From Rotaria macrura (Eukaryota > Rotifera > Eurotatoria > Philodinida > Philodinidae): DNA of 64,000 nt. Each line of letters opens with the position of its first letter. Position 1 is the stretch's first letter. Location: assembly GCA_900239685.1 (NCBI GenBank), contig OENT01000283.1, forward strand, positions 1 through 64,000, given 5' to 3'. Positions 11,407 to 22,992 of the stretch are shown one piece after another. The notes beneath the pieces are model-generated. The model made no database searches, was not told where the DNA came from, and saw only the letters and a program-made list of their open reading frames with translations. A program made the translations under genes and the position numbers.

Positions 11407-14193
11407 ATGGTAACTTACAGTATTAAGCAATTGATGGGTCTTTGTACGGATTATGCACTTGATGCGCAAATTCAAAAGATTCTATTTTCATTAGATCTAT
11501 GGGTGCCTAAAGCTGCTCGAGTATGTTGAATTTTCTTTCTCAATTGATCACTATTTTTCTTGGTTAATGAACGAACTGATTTGTTTTAGGAAGTACAAAT
11601 TGATAATGTTGCACAACAACATTACACTACAACTGCGTTTTCTGGTTTTAATCGTGCTAGGTTTGTTACTTTTGTTTTGTCAACAATAACAATTCATTGT
11701 GCATCCTAGTCATTGTTTTGATTTAGATCTCCAATCAGGGATCACAATTTTACAACAACTAATCACAATGTCATCAGCAATAGATTACGTCGTACATTTG
11801 CTTCACGATCAATGTCAGCTGAAGTTTTTCATAGTTCAATCGATACAGGAACCAATGGATCAGCATGGAAGAATGAGTATATTTGTTGTTTTTTAATTAA
11901 TACATATTCATCAACAATGTAGTAACAGTGATTTTTCTATTCTATGCATAGTTTAAGAGATTCCAATAAAACAAATACAACAATAAATACATCATTAGTT
12001 AAAAACTCTAGCAATGGAAATAGCATCGATGAAACACTACAAATGGGTCAATCACAAATAAAGCTCATGCCGATTTTAGAGGGCGGTGAAAATGAAGATA
12101 AATTGAACGAACTACAACAACAAAAAACTCGGCCTAGAAAAGAAATTTCATTCGTAACAACAACACTCGATTGGACACCAACTGAGTATGTTTTAGTTGA
12201 AGCAATTGTCCAACAGAAATTTAGTTTTTTTTGTTTGCAAATTGAGTAATGAATCATCAACGAGTACTGGACGAACATCGATTGATGCGCTTTTTGAATT
12301 AAGTGTTCGTGCTGATTCAGCTCTCAAGACAGCTCTATGTGAAAATGCAGCAATGATGAGCAATGTTTCAAAAAATAATACAAATAACGAACGCATTACT
12401 TTACGTAAAAGTGTTAGCGTCATGAATCAGAAACAGAAAACTGGCAGTGGTCGTTCATTCATACGTGCCAAATCTGATATGGTTGGTAGCGATGCAAGGT
12501 AATTTAATTTATTCATTGTTTTATTTTAAACTATGTATGAAAGATACGAGGTCAACATGTTTTCTAATTCTTCTATGATATCAAGCGTTCGATTCAATTC
12601 TTATAAATACTGTGGAGTAGTAACCGAATTCTTGACCGCAATAAGTTCCATGGATTGATCGATCCTAGGAAGAAAATATTTTTTTCTAGAAGAAAAATAT
12701 GAATGGTAATTTTGAAATTCGTGAATACTAAATTAAGAGCACTATATTGAAGAGAATTAAATCGTGAATGAAAACGTGTAGTTGTTAGATTTCTTTCGCT
12801 ACTCTCTTTTACAGAACTGTTCGCATAAGAGTATATCGTCCGAAGAAAACTCAAATCTAATTGTTGGAATATTCTAAATATCAGTCATAGAAGATGTCAT
12901 AGTCCTCTGAATTTATTCGAAGTAATGTGTTCTCTAATACTGAATACTTTTCACAAGGTAACGACTACTTTAATTCATCTTTCAGTAATTCATCATTAGA
13001 TTAGGTCTCTATTACGATCTGAATTTAATATTTGACATAATCTAGAAAAATTGTTACCGCAATCCCTTTTGGGATCAAAAATGTGAAACACGATGTATCT
13101 GCTATTGCGGAGAACAACAAACCTACTTTATTCCATATAACTTTGGAACCATTTAATCTTCAACTTTTTTAGTAGTCGAAATCTCAGTAAGCAAGCCATT
13201 GATATATTTTCATGAGAATTTAGTGACCTACTATCTATCACTAGTCCTTTAATAAATTGTCAAAATATATGATGCTTCTCGAGTTCGTCTATTACTGTCT
13301 TTGATGGATTATGAATGATTAACTAATGACAAATGAATGAAAGGTTAGTTAATTATTCTTTATCATAATTAATTAGTAAGTTAACAAATCTGTGATGGTT
13401 TCCACTCCCCGTTCGTCACATTCTGCGGGTCGGGGATGGCTAATTTCTGCCTATATACATTTCAACACTCCTTTCACATCGTGTTTCGCAAAAGTAAGTT
13501 ACAAAAGCTATTTGTCTAGCGTTTTGTAAGTATTATATATGTATATATATATATGCATGAATAATTCAGCTTTTTCTTCGTAGTCGTAAACGTACGTTAG
13601 CACACATTGCTCGCGCTTCGGAACGCTATTTTAGTGATGATCCGAAAATAATTGCCGAAATTGAAGAACTTGAACTCGAATATTTATTTAAGTAAGTGTT
13701 TTAATTTTAAAAAATTTCATTACATTATTAACATGTACATACAAAACAAAATTACATTCTAGTTATATTCGTTATTTGAAAACATTTCCTAAATATACTA
13801 ATATGACTGAAGATGAAATCTTACGAGAAGTTGAAAGTGATCCACATACGTTACGTCAACGAACGAAAGAAATTTTGAAAGGAAAAATGTCAGATTCCTA
13901 TTCAGCTTATATCGCAAAATATCCAATAAAGTATGACAGTATTGCAAGGTTTTCTTTTAAAAAAACTAACCTACATGAATTTCTTAATTAGAAAACAACG
14001 TCGACGTGAACAGCCAACCTCACCGAATAAATATCGTAAATGTTCACGACGATGTTTCGACGGGCAACTACGTACATGGCGTCGTAATCTACATCAATTC
14101 GATGAGGACAATGAAAATAATAAACAAGATCTGATTGAGACAATTGAAATAGATAACATCAATAAACTTAACGAACCGACATTATTAAAGTAA
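11407..14193 (+). CDS. SLBP: Histone mRNA stem-loop-binding-like protein with long N terminus
   Basis: Eight exons (11407-11520, 11590-11660, 11727-11876, 11952-12185, 12247-12498, 13584-13691, 13763-13930, 13992-14193) join in phase to give 432 residues. The C-terminal part (about 315-405) matches the SLBP RNA-binding domain. It has the RTKEILKGK...AYIAKYP helix, then SPNKYRKCSRR (376-386) and WRRNLHQFD (395-403), equivalent to the TPNKxxKxSRRxWD and WRxxLHxWD signature. This family binds the 3' stem-loop of replication-dependent histone mRNAs and drives their processing and translation. Differences from the canonical signature are Thr-Ser-Pro for Thr-Pro and Cys-Phe in place of Ser-Trp after SRR. 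Residues 4-10 (YSIKQLM) fit the eIF4E-binding pattern Y-x4-L-hydrophobic. The middle is low-complexity and unrecognised. One intron (12499-13583) is far longer than the others. No histone gene is in the window. Confidence 0.84.
13085..13487. repeat. 12-bp inverted repeat bounding part of the long SLBP intron
   Basis: GAAACACGATGT (13085-13096) recurs as its exact reverse complement at 13476-13487, enclosing about 380 bases. Inside is a second, imperfect AT-rich palindrome near 13345-13385 and an unusually GC-rich patch near 13405-13440 (ccccg...cgggg). It could be an old terminal-inverted-repeat insertion that lengthened the intron. No target duplication is clear. Confidence 0.3.
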
Positions 14194-16667
14194 TACACGT
14201 TGAATTTTTTCTTTCGTGAATTTTAGCTCGTCTTTTCTTTGCTTAGGTCCAGCGATGATCAAACGAAGTAAAATGTGAAACACAATGATCTAGTTCATTC
14301 ATCAAATTATTCTACTTTGATATGCACACTTTGTTCCATATATTTAGTCAGATACAGACTTAGATATTAAACAAGAAAACTTGATTGCATATTTTACATT
14401 CTATTTTTTGTTTGCCTATTCCATTTTCATGTACAGCTTGCATGCTTGTGTATTTGTAGCTTTGGTTATTCTTGCTCTAACCTTTTTTTTGCACTCTTCA
14501 TATGATGGATTTTTTTCTTACACAATACAAATGCAAAACAATTCTTAGCATTTTATCAAAGTATTGCTAAAAACAAAACAACAATGAAGAAAAAACTTTG
14601 AAAAAGAAACATAAATGATTCTTTATGACTCAGCATTAAATTAAAATCCAGATCGATATATTGTTCTAATGCAAAGATCCTGTATGTTCTCGTACATCTA
14701 AAAATTAATATTGGGTGATGTATTGTATTTCATGGTGACTTCAGAAAAACATGCAACACTACTTAAGAAATAATGTGTGTCAATCTTCATTTTTTTATTG
14801 CACAACATGTATCAGTTTTGTTTTTCAAAATGTTTGTCAAACTAGAGAGCTCGATAGATGTCTTCAATTAAATTGTTATTTTTCTAGGTTTAGAATAAAG
14901 ATGAAAGCATGTTTATCTCAAAAACTATGACACTCAAATTATAGAAGAATACTTTAATATATATTAACGAAGTATTGAATGTGAATGGTTTTTTGAGTCA
15001 ATACCTTTATAGATAGTGAACTGCTCAAGACTTGAAGCTTTTCACAAAACTTTTTCGATGTGAGAACTTCTTAGAAAACATTTGCATTGTATTCAATAGT
15101 AAAAGATGATTTTAATTCTGATATTATGAGTGATTTAGTTCTTTTGAACTTGGTTTCTTCAATCAAAATGATCACCATAGAAGTATTTCTCACGTAAACG
15201 ATTCAACATTGTTTTTTCTCTGTCAGTAGAATAATTAGAATACAGCGGATGTCGACAAATATATAGTTCTATGTTCTCTCTCATGTTTTTTATCGTTCAA
15301 AGAAATGGGTCACCACAAAATTATTGAATGAACGATAAAAAAACTCATAAAGAGTGAATAAGACAGCAAATAGATAGTCTAATCTCTGTGAAAATAGAAG
15401 ACTTTTCAAGGATATAACGATGAAGTATTTTGCGAAGAAAAACATACAGAAAGTATCGGATAAATATGTAAAGGTAATCCTACGAGAGATGACACTGAAG
15501 GACATTGCTTTGTTTGTGTGTATTCATCTTAATTTCAAGGACTGAAAAGATCTTCATCTTAACGTGTTTAATTTAGCTTCTATGACTTTTTTTGTCATTC
15601 AATAAACTTGAAATCATGTCTTTGTTGCTGTTTCTATCCGTGTTGATAATATTCAATGACGAAATGTTGTATAGATAAATCTGATTCTGATATAGAAATA
15701 ACCTTAAAAATAGTTCTCAGTCGAATGATATAAACTTTTGTCGAAGCTAAAGAATTAATATTTGAATTGGTTTGATTATTTATTCATCTTAAAGTATATT
15801 ATGTATTTCGTTGCTTAGGTATATAATTTGGTTTATGCTCACTGATGGAGCATAATATCATTGTTGAAAATCGATGGGATTTGTATACAATCGAATTTCT
15901 ACTTTTCGCTTTTGATAGAAACAAAGTGTCAATTTAGCGATCAGATATTTCTATAAGATGATTCTTTTCATTAGTTTTGTATGTTGCTTTTGTTTTCTTA
16001 TTGAAACGTATGCTACTCATTATTCTTATGTTACCTCAGATGTATTAACATTAATCTTTTCCATCGACAAACAATGGAAGCTTATCGAAATTATAAAGCA
16101 TTGTATCATTATTCACAAAAAAATAAAATCTGCCTGTTTGAGTATATGTTATGTAAACGATTACAACGATTTGTAAACTGAGATGTGCTTTATGATGAGC
16201 AAGTATAAGTCTGTTTTGAAAAGATGAAATGAAATGACACCACTATTGATTCTCATACATTTCTTTGTTCTTATTTCTTTGTTTTGTTTGAGACGAATTT
16301 AGTTTCTCTTTTTTTCTCTGTCACTATTAAAGTAGACTGATAAAGAAAGGATCATATGTTGCTTTTTCCTCTCATTATAGGATCCTTAAATAAACTAATC
16401 CGAATTGGTTGTCACACACAAACACACACTCCGCCTCTGCTTCATTTATTATATGTACGTATGCATTGTTCACATACATTGTAAACAGGAGTAGTCATTT
16501 GGTATAACATCAGTTGACCTCTCACAAGTGCGTGCTATTTGATCCACACATATACATATTTCTTTTTGTGCCTATTGCTGAGCAATATTTGATGATAGAG
16601 AAACATGCCTATCATCAACAAGTATTAACGTAATAATGCACTGTGTCATCGTTTTTAAACTAATACA
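14194..16667. other. Intergenic DNA between SLBP-like and EGF genes
   Basis: No convincing coding segment on either strand. Short open frames such as 15290-15505 (minus) and 15958-16176 (plus) carry no recognisable motif and no splice partners. The last few hundred bases before 16668 should hold the promoter of the EGF-module gene, but no defined element can be named. Confidence 0.5.
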
Positions 16668-18417
16668 ATGAAACTGACATTATTCCAGTGGCTGCTTATA
16701 GTAGTCACAAAAATTATCTGCCACGTTCAGGCCAATTGGATTACAGGTAATGATTAAAATGATAGTTAATTTTATGAAAAAATTAAAATATTGTACTATC
16801 TAGGTAATCTTTGTTGGTCAATGCCATGTATGAATGGAGGTTCATGTTTTGGTTCAGCGTATACTTATCTTTGTGTTTGTCCTATAAATTTTAGTGGAGC
16901 TTTATGTGAAAAACGACTTGGTAAGAAACTTGATTTTTATCATGGTTATTTATGCTACTTATTTTATGATCATTTTTATTTTTGATTAGGCATTTGCCAA
17001 GAAAGTCCATGTGGTAATCGAGGTTTATGTGTTGAAACAGGTTTAACATCTTTTGAATGCCGATGCTACTTTGATTATATGGGTCCCCTATGTGAAGAAC
17101 ATGTACCGAAAGATGACCCTTCCGTATGGTCATGTAAGTTTATCTCTATATTAAAACTTTGAAATCAATTGATATTCATAATTTTGTTTAGCTCTAATAC
17201 CTATACATACACGAGTTCTATTCGATATATTACAAGAAGCCTATCGTGTAAAAGCCCATGGTAAATCAGTAATGAATACTAATACGGCTCAGGCTGAATT
17301 TATGGATTTATTGACTACAAGTAGTGTCTCACTATTAGATACAACATCATCAACAATACTCAAATCAAATGCTGTAACTTCTTCGAGCGTTACAACTGAA
17401 CCTGAACATGTTATACGAGCTGACGATATTCAACTTGAAAAAATTTTTCCTCAATTCAGTTTACCATCAACAACAAATGTTTATCAACAAGATTCTACAG
17501 GCAAAAATTTTCAAGTCTATGAAACAACTCAACCAAACATACCTAATAATGACATGCATTTGACTTCGCCTATGACGGTATTTACAATAGAAAACAGGAC
17601 AACAACTATGTCACCTTCAATGACTGTCGAAAATACAATGACATTTTCATCAGAACAACACCAAACTAAATTGAAGAATGTCACTGGAGGTGGGGATTTC
17701 AATAATATTACACAACACTTGAGTACAACTATCAGTACTACGACATTTGAGTTGTTGACCTCAAATAACAATAATGATGTAACAACGGTTTTAACTCATG
17801 CACTGATGGAGAATTCAACAGAGCACTATAATAATAATACGGAATCAAAGGAACTTATGATTAACAATATTACGGAAAGAACTGATGACAATCTATCTGA
17901 ATCAAACAATCATTTGACTATTCAAACTTTTGATAATCAATACAATTCATCAGAACAAGCAATATTTTCAATGAACATAACACAAAATCAATCTGCAACG
18001 ACTGAGAATTCTCAAAGTCCACAAAATCAATTACTCTATAGATTATGTCAACAACTATTATCTCACATATTACCCGATACATCATCATTGGGGTCGTCTG
18101 ATGCTGTTGAAGCAGCTCTATCGTTAATATCAAGTTCATCATCAAATGATAATAAAACAACTGATGAACTTCTTACTTGGATTAAAGAACAGCTTACACC
18201 GTCAACAACGATTAGTACCACAACAACAACAACAACTACTGCTACTACTACTTCCGCTGCTACGACTACTATGAATGCGGAAACAACTTCTACAACAGCA
18301 CCATTGAGCTTTTCATCATTAATATTGCGTGAAAAAAAACTATCCACGATACCATTACAACGAGTCGATATGGAGGACATACTTCATCAAATGAGCAACA
18401 ATATTGATGCTGAATAA
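16668..18417 (+). CDS. Secreted protein with two EGF-like modules and a Ser/Thr-rich tail
   Basis: Four exons (16668-16746, 16804-16920, 16990-17133, 17192-18417) are in phase and give 521 residues. The start gives a typical signal peptide (MKLTLFQWLLIVVTKIICHV). Exon 2 is one EGF-like module (CxxxPCxNGGSC...CVCPxxFSGALC). Exon 3 is a second (CQESPCGNRGLC...CRCYFDYMGPLC). The rest is a long Ser/Thr/Asn-rich region with many N-x-S/T sites and a pure Thr block near residues 440-465, which should be heavily glycosylated like a mucin. No second membrane segment or GPI-type tail is visible, so it should be extracellular. The combination is common in matrix or coat proteins, and no specific orthologue is recognised. 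The AATAAA at 18562-18567 lies 145 bases past the stop. Confidence 0.8.
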
Positions 18418-18561
18418 CAATAATCATAGTCAAATATATTAATCGAACATGACCATCTCTAGCGAACAGTCTGTTTTATTAGTTTTCTTTTATATGACAC
18501 GTTTGTTTAGTGTTTGACATATATTACATATCTTTGCTTTGCCCGTTTTTTTTTGGTCTTC

Positions 18562-18567
18562 AATAAA
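18562..18567 (+). promoter_or_regulatory. Polyadenylation signal AATAAA for the EGF-module gene
   Basis: A canonical hexamer 145 bases after the stop codon at 18417. It is the first such hexamer downstream, and it is followed directly by the hairpin at 18577-18620. Confidence 0.5.
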
Positions 18568-18576
18568 ATCATAGAG

Positions 18577-18620
18577 AATAACAAGTCATATTTGATTCTA
18601 TACAGATATGACTTGTTATT
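18577..18620. repeat. Perfect 15-bp stem hairpin after the EGF gene
   Basis: AATAACAAGTCATAT (18577-18591) and its exact reverse complement (18606-18620) flank a 14-base loop. It begins ten bases after an AATAAA signal. It may lie at the 3' end of the transcript, or it may be a small repeat; the sequence does not decide. Confidence 0.6.
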
Positions 18621-20582
18621 TATTAGGATAATATAGATCTTGCGAAATAATTCTTCATACAAATGAAATTCTCAAAACGAAATCGGATCTTGTGTTACGT
18701 ATTCTTCAGAATTCTTATCGCTTCTTATTTTTACATACACAACTTCGATGTTGCATCATTACGAGTAATGAATTCTAAAAGAATTGAAGACGATGACGAC
18801 AGGGTTCAATATACAGAAAATTTCGAACACTCTCAATTACATAGCAATGTTCTACATATGTCAAGATTTTTCTTAATGAATACAACATTTTTATTTACTT
18901 CATTCGGCTCATATCAATTGAATTGTTTCTCTTGACAATGATTTGAATGTTAGAACTATTGTGTAAAACGAAGAGAATGATATAGTTCTGTTGTTTACGA
19001 TTAAGAGTTGAGTTGTGAACAAAATGTAAAGTTGAAGATAGTTCAATACATTTAAAATCAACTTAGGTTAGTTGAATACTTACGTTTTTTTAACCTAAAT
19101 TTGTATGATGTAAAGCTATCTTAAATAATTAATATCTGGAAAGTTAAACTGCATTGAAGCGCACATATAAAATACAAGTAACAAAAGTGGATCCGTCGAT
19201 CGATAATAATTTATTCGATAATTATTTATATAATTTCTTCAGAGTGTTATTCCAAGTTCATCAATCAAAGTCAAGTTAGTGGTACGGAACGGTCGATTAC
19301 AAGGCGTTTTACTGATGATAGCAGAATTCGTACGAAACTGGAGTATACTTTTGAAGTGGGAAGAATATCAAAAGTTTTTAATATTTAAGAATGATAAAAA
19401 ACCTATCGATTCACTGTCATCCGTTTTTATATTCTAACGAATACCTATAGTAACAGACAGAGTTTTTTCAACATACAATTCGTTGCATCTTTAAACTTGT
19501 TATTGACTGTATGTGTTGGACGACATTATGAATCATTATTAGAATGTCAAACGAGCAGATAAGTTCTCCTAATATGTAGATAGTTCTTGTTCTTGTGCTT
19601 CAGCTCATCGATTCTATTGATTGAAGTTCATTTGAAATTCTTTGACATAAAACAACTCCTATTAAATCAATATTTCATACGCTTGCCAAAATTTTAATTT
19701 CTTCTAACAAACTCAAGACACCATCATGAGATGGCATGGGTTTGATCGAATTCAAAAATTCTTCCATGCATAAAGAAATGCATTAAAATTGCATAGATTC
19801 TCTCAATACTTCATGAACATCATTTTATTATTTTTTTTACAAAGTTCTTTTCTATGATGTGAGTGAGTGAAAGTATGAATACGATATTCCAATACTCCCA
19901 CTCTTATGAGATGTTACTAATTCATAGGATAATGCAATGTCATTCTAAAAGGTTTAGTGTTAGGTTTTCTCCGCTGCCACCAAGGCTTTCAATAAATGTA
20001 AAAAATGATCAGACTATACAAAATCTTTTTCCAGCAAGAGTATCAAAGAAAAAACATAGCGTGTCAACATGATTTAACGTGGTTTAAATTTGACGATGCA
20101 ATGTACGAGTTTTTCTACAAAAAACGAATAAAATGCCTAGTGGCTATCTGTGACGTTCTCTTTAGTTAAGATAAAGTGAAACGATTATCGATGAAAGAGT
20201 GCTTTTTATACAGGAAATAGTAGAAAAACAATGTGAGAGATTTTTCCTAACATTGTTACGTCTCAAGTTAATGTGATCTCATTGAATTAGAAAGCATCTC
20301 TGTCTGTAGAACTGTGGTTGTTCCTGATGTGTTAAAGTTACTGTTAAGAGAAATCATTTTCTACCTGGTAGAATAAATTTTTTAACAATCTATATACGTC
20401 ACTTCTATTCCAGAAGAAATGGCTTTTTAAATAATCACACACATTTATATATAATGTATATATTTATAGAATCAAAAAGATTTTACTAAAGAACTATGCA
20501 TAAACCATAATCATTCATCGAATCACGTTTCTAGTCGTGAAACTTGTTCATTCCAATAACTTTTGAGTATAATGTGCAGTGC
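18621..20582. other. Gene-poor stretch
   Basis: The only ATG-led frame of note is 18663-18935 on the plus strand (90 codons). It starts with a basic, then hydrophobic, segment and has an acidic DDDD run, so a small secreted peptide is conceivable. No homology or splice partner supports it. I see nothing else. Confidence 0.4.
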
Positions 20583-21503
20583 AAAAGTAATTGCAGAAAT
20601 CTCTAACCATGGTTCTTCGCTCAGAAGCAGGGTAGAGAGTCAGTTCTTTTATCATCAAAAAGGTCAATATCTTAACTAGATATTTTGTAGCAGATTTATT
20701 TTTTCCGCTAGAATCTAAGAAGAAGGACAGGTGCAAATAAAAAACGTCTCTGAAAAAGGAGTTTGCAACCGAGAAATTGAGGAACATTAGGTTTCTATTT
20801 CAATCCATTTTTTTAATATTACAAGAGAAATAAAAAAAACACCTTTAATGATGATCTTTATAGCATAAAGAGTACTCTTTCCAATGACGTATTGGAATTT
20901 AAATGTGCTCTTGTTTTTTATATCAAAATACTGTTTTTTTTTGCAAGAGACTGTATAATTTGGTTGCTCACACTATCTGATCGTTTTGCAACAGTAAAAG
21001 AACATTTTTTTGATTTATTTTTTTCTGCCAATGTTTTTACATTCTGACATATTTCGGACAAACAACTAAAAAGAATTGAGTCCATGCATGATTTCTGGAG
21101 ATAGTGACTGATGTTCTTGGAAAACATTCGATTATAGAAAAATTTTATTTTTCGAATCTTTTATATTGAAGAGTCCAGAACCAATCTAAAATCTTTTAGC
21201 AAAGCTGATAACACACTGCTTTTAAAGCGCTACAGTTTGTTATAGTTTTGGTTCAATTTTGATCCACGCTGTCAAAAATAATAGATAAATAGAAACTTTT
21301 CAAGTTAACAACAACATGACAAGAGCGTTTTTAAAGATGTTTTGTTTTTCTCTTTTCCTTCTTCTCAGATTCGTTCTGGAAAACTATGTCCGGTACAAAC
21401 TTTGATGTTTAAACATTGCTCTTTTTTAATGATAAAAGAATTGATTCTCTACGATGCTTCTCAGTGTAGAACCATCATGTTTAGAAATTTCGGCTATTAC
21501 TTT
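20583..21503. repeat. Diverged long inverted repeat with related open arms
   Basis: The arm at about 20583-20760, read on the minus strand, aligns with about 21326-21503 on the plus strand. Shared blocks include GATAAAAGAA-TGA-TCTCTAC, TGCTTCT-AG, GTAGAACCAT-like and ATTACTTTT, with a few scattered mismatches and small indels. Both arms are open in the same frame. They encode related peptides sharing FLMIKEL, LY-AS, RT and RxF--YF, pointing outward in opposite directions. The spacer (20761-21325) is unrelated AT-rich DNA with one minus-strand frame (20918-21127). It may be an inverted duplication of an unknown gene exon, or the remains of a foldback element. Confidence 0.6.
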
Positions 21504-22992
21504 TCCACCCTCACGTTAATACAATTGAAACGGATACATATCGAAAAGAACATCTTATGAACAAAAATACAAGCTATGCTAACATTTTCATGATTCTCCA
21601 CTGACAAGTCAATCATACAATTCGTACACGATCATATCGTCCAGATCATGAACATGTTAAAAAACTTTGCAACAATGCTTCTCGTTTTGACAAATTTTCT
21701 TTCAGATACTTGTAGTACCTCAGATACATTTTTCATGTTAAATTTTTTCTATCATTCCATTTCATCGCATCAAAGTTACTCTCATGCGTTCTAACTACTG
21801 AAGAGCTTGAATTCTATTGTTCGGAAGTTGATCCGTTCGTTAATCTGATAATACTAGTTCTTTCTTTGAATTAAATTCAAATATCACCGTTTGTGTTTGA
21901 ATCACTATTTGAATTTTTTACTGTCTAAACGCCTTATTTGATCTCATCCTCTACCTTTTCCTAATTTCAAATAGAGAAGTATAAATGATACTGAAACAAG
22001 CCAACGTATTCATACAGTTCAGTTCACTAAACGTCCCATTCGAATGATGATTCTTGTTTAAACTAAGTTTAAAAAAACATATTATACAAACGAAAATTAA
22101 AAACTAATAAATTTAAATATATTTCAATCGATATTATAAAACATGGACGATAAATTCTTTTGAATGATACAATATGAACTTTAAAATTATATTATGAATC
22201 AACTTTTCTTCTGTCTTCCACATATCATGTGATGAATACCTGGAAAAACATTCCCTCTTCTACCTATACTTTAAATTTGTCTGAAGTATTAATTTATCAA
22301 ATCCATTTGTTTTTAGTGTATAGACAAGAGAAAGATTGCTAGAAATAAGTGCAGCTGATGCAACACTACTGCACTGCATTGAGTACATCAATCAACAAAC
22401 TCATTTCTCATCTGAATTTAACAAAATGGTATATGTCATATCAACCTATTCATTGCTTTATTCAAGCGGTGGACTTTTCTACCAAGGTCTTATGGGAAAT
22501 AACGAAATGAATACATTTTTCATGATCTACATTAAAAGAGTGTTAAACCGTAAAAAGTAATATATTTGAAATAATCTCAAGAACATTGATTGACATTCTC
22601 ACACAACGAGAAGAATTTACAATTGTAAAAATCCATTGATACATCGTGGTAATGTACAGAGATACGACTACTTCATTGAATAGAGTAGGAAGCACGTGTC
22701 TAATTGATAGCCTATGGAAAACAAGAGAGATTATGTCGATTTTAAATCGTAGGAGTTCTAAAATAAAAGTAATTTTAAAGTCGACGAAATAGAAGCAAAC
22801 AGCAATAGATTGGTTGTTTAAACATAAGAGGAAAGAAAAGGCGTGGGATAGAAAAGTCCATTTTCTATTCAGCAATATAGAAAAACTTACATAGAAGAAC
22901 ATTATTTGTAGATACATAATAGAATGATAGAGAATCTTTGATATTTTAGATAACTCGTAAAGCAAAGAAACTAAATCAACTGCAAATACAAA
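21504..22992. other. Gene-poor stretch with a long antisense open frame
   Basis: No recognisable gene. A minus-strand ATG-led frame at 23007-22543 runs 154 codons, longer than expected by chance at this composition, and is very hydrophobic. It has no recognisable family signature and could be a multi-pass membrane protein or a fluke. It overlaps the first 15 bases of the candidate peptide gene on the other strand. Confidence 0.3.
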
